DNA from: JAKVAV01 sp964635965
GTDB lineage: Bacteria > Bacteroidota > Bacteroidia > Flavobacteriales_D > Cryomorphaceae
NCBI GenBank assembly: GCA_964635965.1
Contig: CAZWQX010000155.1
Location: forward strand, 1 to 8,662
Reading direction: 5' to 3'
Length of the DNA: 8,662 nt
A model generated the notes under the pieces. The model made no database searches. It was not told where the DNA came from and saw only the letters and a list, made by a program, of their open reading frames with translations. Positions 6,813 to 8,662 of the stretch are shown piece by piece. Made by a program: the position numbers and the translations under genes. How positions within the stretch are numbered: position 1 is the stretch's first letter; the number at the start of each line of letters is the position of its first letter.

Positions 6813-8033
6813 TTGGTTTTGAGAAGGTTTCTGAAACTTCTAGGTCCTGGAATTCTTTATGCAGGCGCAGCAATTGGGGTTTCACATCTCGTACAATCTA
6901 CCCGTGCAGGAGCTGAATATGGATGGTGGCCAATTGCGGCCATTGTTTTCATTCACATTGCCAAGTATCCTTTCTTCAGGGCAGGACCAGAGTACGCCAG
7001 CGCAACCGGACAAAGCCTGATCCAGGGCTACCGTAATCGAGGTGTCATATATCTTATTCTTTTTTTGGTCTTCACCGTGGGAACTATGTTCGCTATTATT
7101 GCGGCAATAGTGTCCGTAACAGGAGGAATTACAAGTTACTTGTTCCATTTGGAAACTCCACCCCTATTGGTTTCTGCAGGAATTCTAGTCCTATCAACCT
7201 TTCTCTTGATTCTTGGCGGATATGATTGGCTAAATCGATCGATAAAAGCAATTATCCTCCTTCTGGGTGTGTGCACAATTGTCGCTTTCGCCGCTGCATT
7301 TTTTGTCGATACACCAGTGCAACCAATGGATGCAGAACCAATTTTTGACGGAGTTTTTCTGATAATGATGATCAAATTAATGGGGTGGATGCCTGCCCCG
7401 CTAGACTTATCGGTATGGCACTCACTTTGGGCTTTGGAAAAGCAGCAGAACAGCGCTACGCCGCATGACTGGAAAGAGTCTATGCGAGATTTTAATTTCG
7501 GGTTCTGGGGAACCATGGTTATGGGGATTCTATTCTTGGGAATGGGTGCAATGCTCCTCAATCACGAGACTGAAGTTCCTGCCTCAGGGGTTGCATTTTC
7601 GAAAATGCTCTTAGGAATGTATACCACAGCGTTGGGCGATTGGGCCCTTGCGATTGTCGGGATCGCAGCTCTTGCTACAATGATAAGTACCACTTTGACC
7701 TGCATGGATGCAATTCCCAGATCTTTGGCTGAGACTGTTAGAGTACTTGGTGGGAAAACGAATAAGATGTCGTACCCCTTTTTTCTTTTGGTCCTTGCAG
7801 GTGGTTCTTTTGCTCTATTGTCTTTCCTCTCTGCTTCGATGACAAAAATGGTGGATATTGCAACAGTGCTATCATTTTGTTCTGCTCCCGTTTTAGCTTT
7901 TATGAATTTCAGGGTTATGCGCGGAAAAGAAGTTCCCAAAAAATATCAGCCGAGAACTGCCGCAAGTATTTACGAGTTGGTTTCAATCTTAACTCTCGTG
8001 ATCCTGACGGTTCTTTTCCTTAGAACCATATAA
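6813..8033 (+). CDS. Divergent NRAMP-fold transporter lacking the DPGN metal site
   Basis: This 406-residue protein has about eleven membrane helices and the NRAMP (LeuT-type) fold. Its start, LKLLGPGILYAGAAIG (residues 7-22) followed by RAGAEYGW and ASATGQSLI, aligns without gaps to helices 1-2 of MntH. The helix 1 metal motif DPGN, however, reads GVSH (22-25): the metal-binding Asp is Gly and the Asn is His. In helix 6 the family MPH is MPA (193-195), keeping the Met but losing the His, followed by two extra residues before WHS. Classical Mn/Fe transport with proton coupling is therefore doubtful; NRAMP-related Mg and Al transporters show that changed motifs change the substrate. The first usable start is TTG 6813, two bases after the SLC13 stop, with TTG 6819 as an alternative; a longer frame from TTG 6705 lies inside the SLC13 gene and is rejected. 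The family call is firm, the substrate unknown. Confidence 0.85.
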   Translation: MVLRRFLKLLGPGILYAGAAIGVSHLVQSTRAGAEYGWWPIAAIVFIHIAKYPFFRAGPEYASATGQSLIQGYRNRGVIYLILFLVFTVGTMFAIIAAIVSVTGGITSYLFHLETPPLLVSAGILVLSTFLLILGGYDWLNRSIKAIILLLGVCTIVAFAAAFFVDTPVQPMDAEPIFDGVFLIMMIKLMGWMPAPLDLSVWHSLWALEKQQNSATPHDWKESMRDFNFGFWGTMVMGILFLGMGAMLLNHETEVPASGVAFSKMLLGMYTTALGDWALAIVGIAALATMISTTLTCMDAIPRSLAETVRVLGGKTNKMSYPFFLLVLAGGSFALLSFLSASMTKMVDIATVLSFCSAPVLAFMNFRVMRGKEVPKKYQPRTAASIYELVSILTLVILTVLFLRTI

Positions 8034-8078
8034 AAAAAGAAGGCACCACTATGGGAAATTAATCCCGGGTGATGCCTT
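8032..8078 (-). terminator. Intrinsic terminator of the TonB-dependent receptor gene
   Basis: Read on the minus strand, AAGGCATCAC (8078-8069) pairs with GTGGTGCCTT (8049-8040) as a 10-bp stem with one U-G wobble, and an inner GGGA/UCCC stem lies in the loop. A C and seven T follow (8039-8032). On the plus strand the wobble becomes an A-C mismatch and no T-run follows, so the terminator is directed at the minus-strand receptor gene. Its T-run overlaps the stop codon of the convergent NRAMP-like gene (8031-8033). Confidence 0.85.
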
Positions 8079-8100
8079 CCCGCTATGAAAACAATTCGGA

Positions 8101-8662
8101 TTAAAACTGGATGCGGTACATCACATCCGGGAAAAATCCGATTTGATTCACATCATTTATCTCATCGGTTACAGGATTGTATCGTCGAGTGAAAATGTTT
8201 TCGCGATTCGTAACATTCTGGAAGTCCACAAAGAATTGATGACTCACTTTGGTGTTCTTTCCGTTTAACCGAAAACCAAATTTCACATCCCAACGGAAGT
8301 AGTCGGATAGGGTCTCGCTAAAAGCCAAATCTTCCTGCAATACCTCTCTCCCACCGTTAGCTCTGGTTGCTTCCAAATCGATTGGCGTAAATGGTCGACC
8401 TCCCGAATAAGTCACCTTAGTGTCAAAGGTGAGTACGTTTCTTTTCTCCTTCCCGATTGGCCACTCTTTACCAAAGAGGGCGTTGGCTACATACTGATTG
8501 TTAAAGGCGGTATTTCTTTGAATTCCGTCACTTCCTTCATATTGAGAATCAAAGAGGGAAATAGTCGCTAATCCATAGTATCCTTCGCTGAAAAACTTCT
8601 CTACGGTTAGCTCTAGCCCATAATTCGTTCCCGTTCCTTCATTGACCAAAGAACCCCTCTCA
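8101..8662 (-). CDS. TonB-dependent outer-membrane receptor, C-terminal fragment
   Basis: About 187 residues of the C-terminal end of an outer-membrane beta-barrel are present; the rest lies beyond the right edge. The frame is open to the end of the window, and the apparent TTG start at 8649 is internal. Alternating polar and hydrophobic strands rich in Tyr, Phe, Asn and Gly are seen, such as GTNYGLELTVEKFFSEGYYG, VLTFDTKVTYSGG and HQFFVDFQNVTNRENIF. The protein ends in YRIQF, an aromatic C-terminus typical of barrels handled by the BAM complex. The pattern LVNEGTGTNYGLELTVEKFF with SLFDSQYEGSDG, then the terminal N-V-T-N-R-x-N motif, is typical of Bacteroidota TonB-dependent receptors with an N-terminal carboxypeptidase-like domain and plug. 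Such proteins import siderophores, vitamins, glycans or peptides with energy from TonB. The substrate cannot be told from this fragment. It is convergent with the transporter pair and followed by an intrinsic terminator. Confidence 0.85.
   Translation of the reverse strand, partial: ERGSLVNEGTGTNYGLELTVEKFFSEGYYGLATISLFDSQYEGSDGIQRNTAFNNQYVANALFGKEWPIGKEKRNVLTFDTKVTYSGGRPFTPIDLEATRANGGREVLQEDLAFSETLSDYFRWDVKFGFRLNGKNTKVSHQFFVDFQNVTNRENIFTRRYNPVTDEINDVNQIGFFPDVMYRIQF

Noticed and set aside
7136..7939. Two open frames of 125 and 141 residues on the minus strand opposite the NRAMP-like gene
   Set aside because: They lie entirely inside a gene with strong homology on the plus strand, have no recognisable domain, and have a composition typical of antisense membrane-gene frames.
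1..8662. CRISPR array, insertion sequence, tRNA, toxin-antitoxin or phage-defence genes
   Set aside because: I looked for spaced repeats, terminal inverted repeats with transposase, cloverleaf sequences and small paired ORFs on both strands and saw none that stand up.

Overview
The window looks like part of a Bacteroidota chromosome, most likely a marine or freshwater flavobacterium-type organism. Four things point there: a secreted M43 metalloprotease with a type IX secretion (Por) C-terminal sorting domain, the end of a TonB-dependent receptor with the composition typical of that phylum, promoter-like TAnnTTTG elements, and start codons with little or no Shine-Dalgarno sequence. It is ordinary, densely packed chromosomal DNA. 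I see no mobile element, CRISPR array, tRNA or rRNA, and no gap between genes longer than about 113 bases.

Layout. (1) Bases 1-460, plus strand: the C-terminal end of UvrB (nucleotide excision repair), cut by the window edge. (2) Bases 462-4191, minus strand: in transcription order, an M43/T9SS secreted metalloprotease, a FabH-type ketoacyl-ACP synthase III, and an FkbM-family methyltransferase. The methyltransferase ends one base from the uvrB stop. A hairpin follows the protease stop, and promoter-like elements precede fabH and the methyltransferase, so these three are probably not one transcription unit. (3) Bases 4237-5336, plus strand: a two-domain YdeI/OmdA-like protein (DUF1905 plus OmdA), divergent from the protease, then an unrecognised protein with two membrane helices. 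(4) Bases 5389-8033, plus strand: a pair of inner-membrane transporters, an SLC13/DASS-type carboxylate symporter and a divergent NRAMP-fold transporter, separated by two bases and so probably co-transcribed. (5) Bases 8032-8662, minus strand: an intrinsic terminator, then the C-terminal end of a TonB-dependent outer-membrane receptor that runs off the right edge.

The most interesting part is the transporter pair. The NRAMP-like protein aligns well with MntH-type transporters around the first helix, but the DPGN metal-binding motif is replaced by GVSH, and the MPH motif of helix 6 by MPA. It is therefore unlikely to be an ordinary Mn/Fe importer, and its substrate cannot be read from the sequence. 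Neither transporter has a usable ATG start. The SLC13 gene is preceded by a promoter-like element and a ten-codon upstream ORF whose stop overlaps a candidate GTG start, which suggests translational coupling or leader control. I see no convincing new multi-gene system beyond this pair. All functional assignments come from reading motifs by eye, without database searches.
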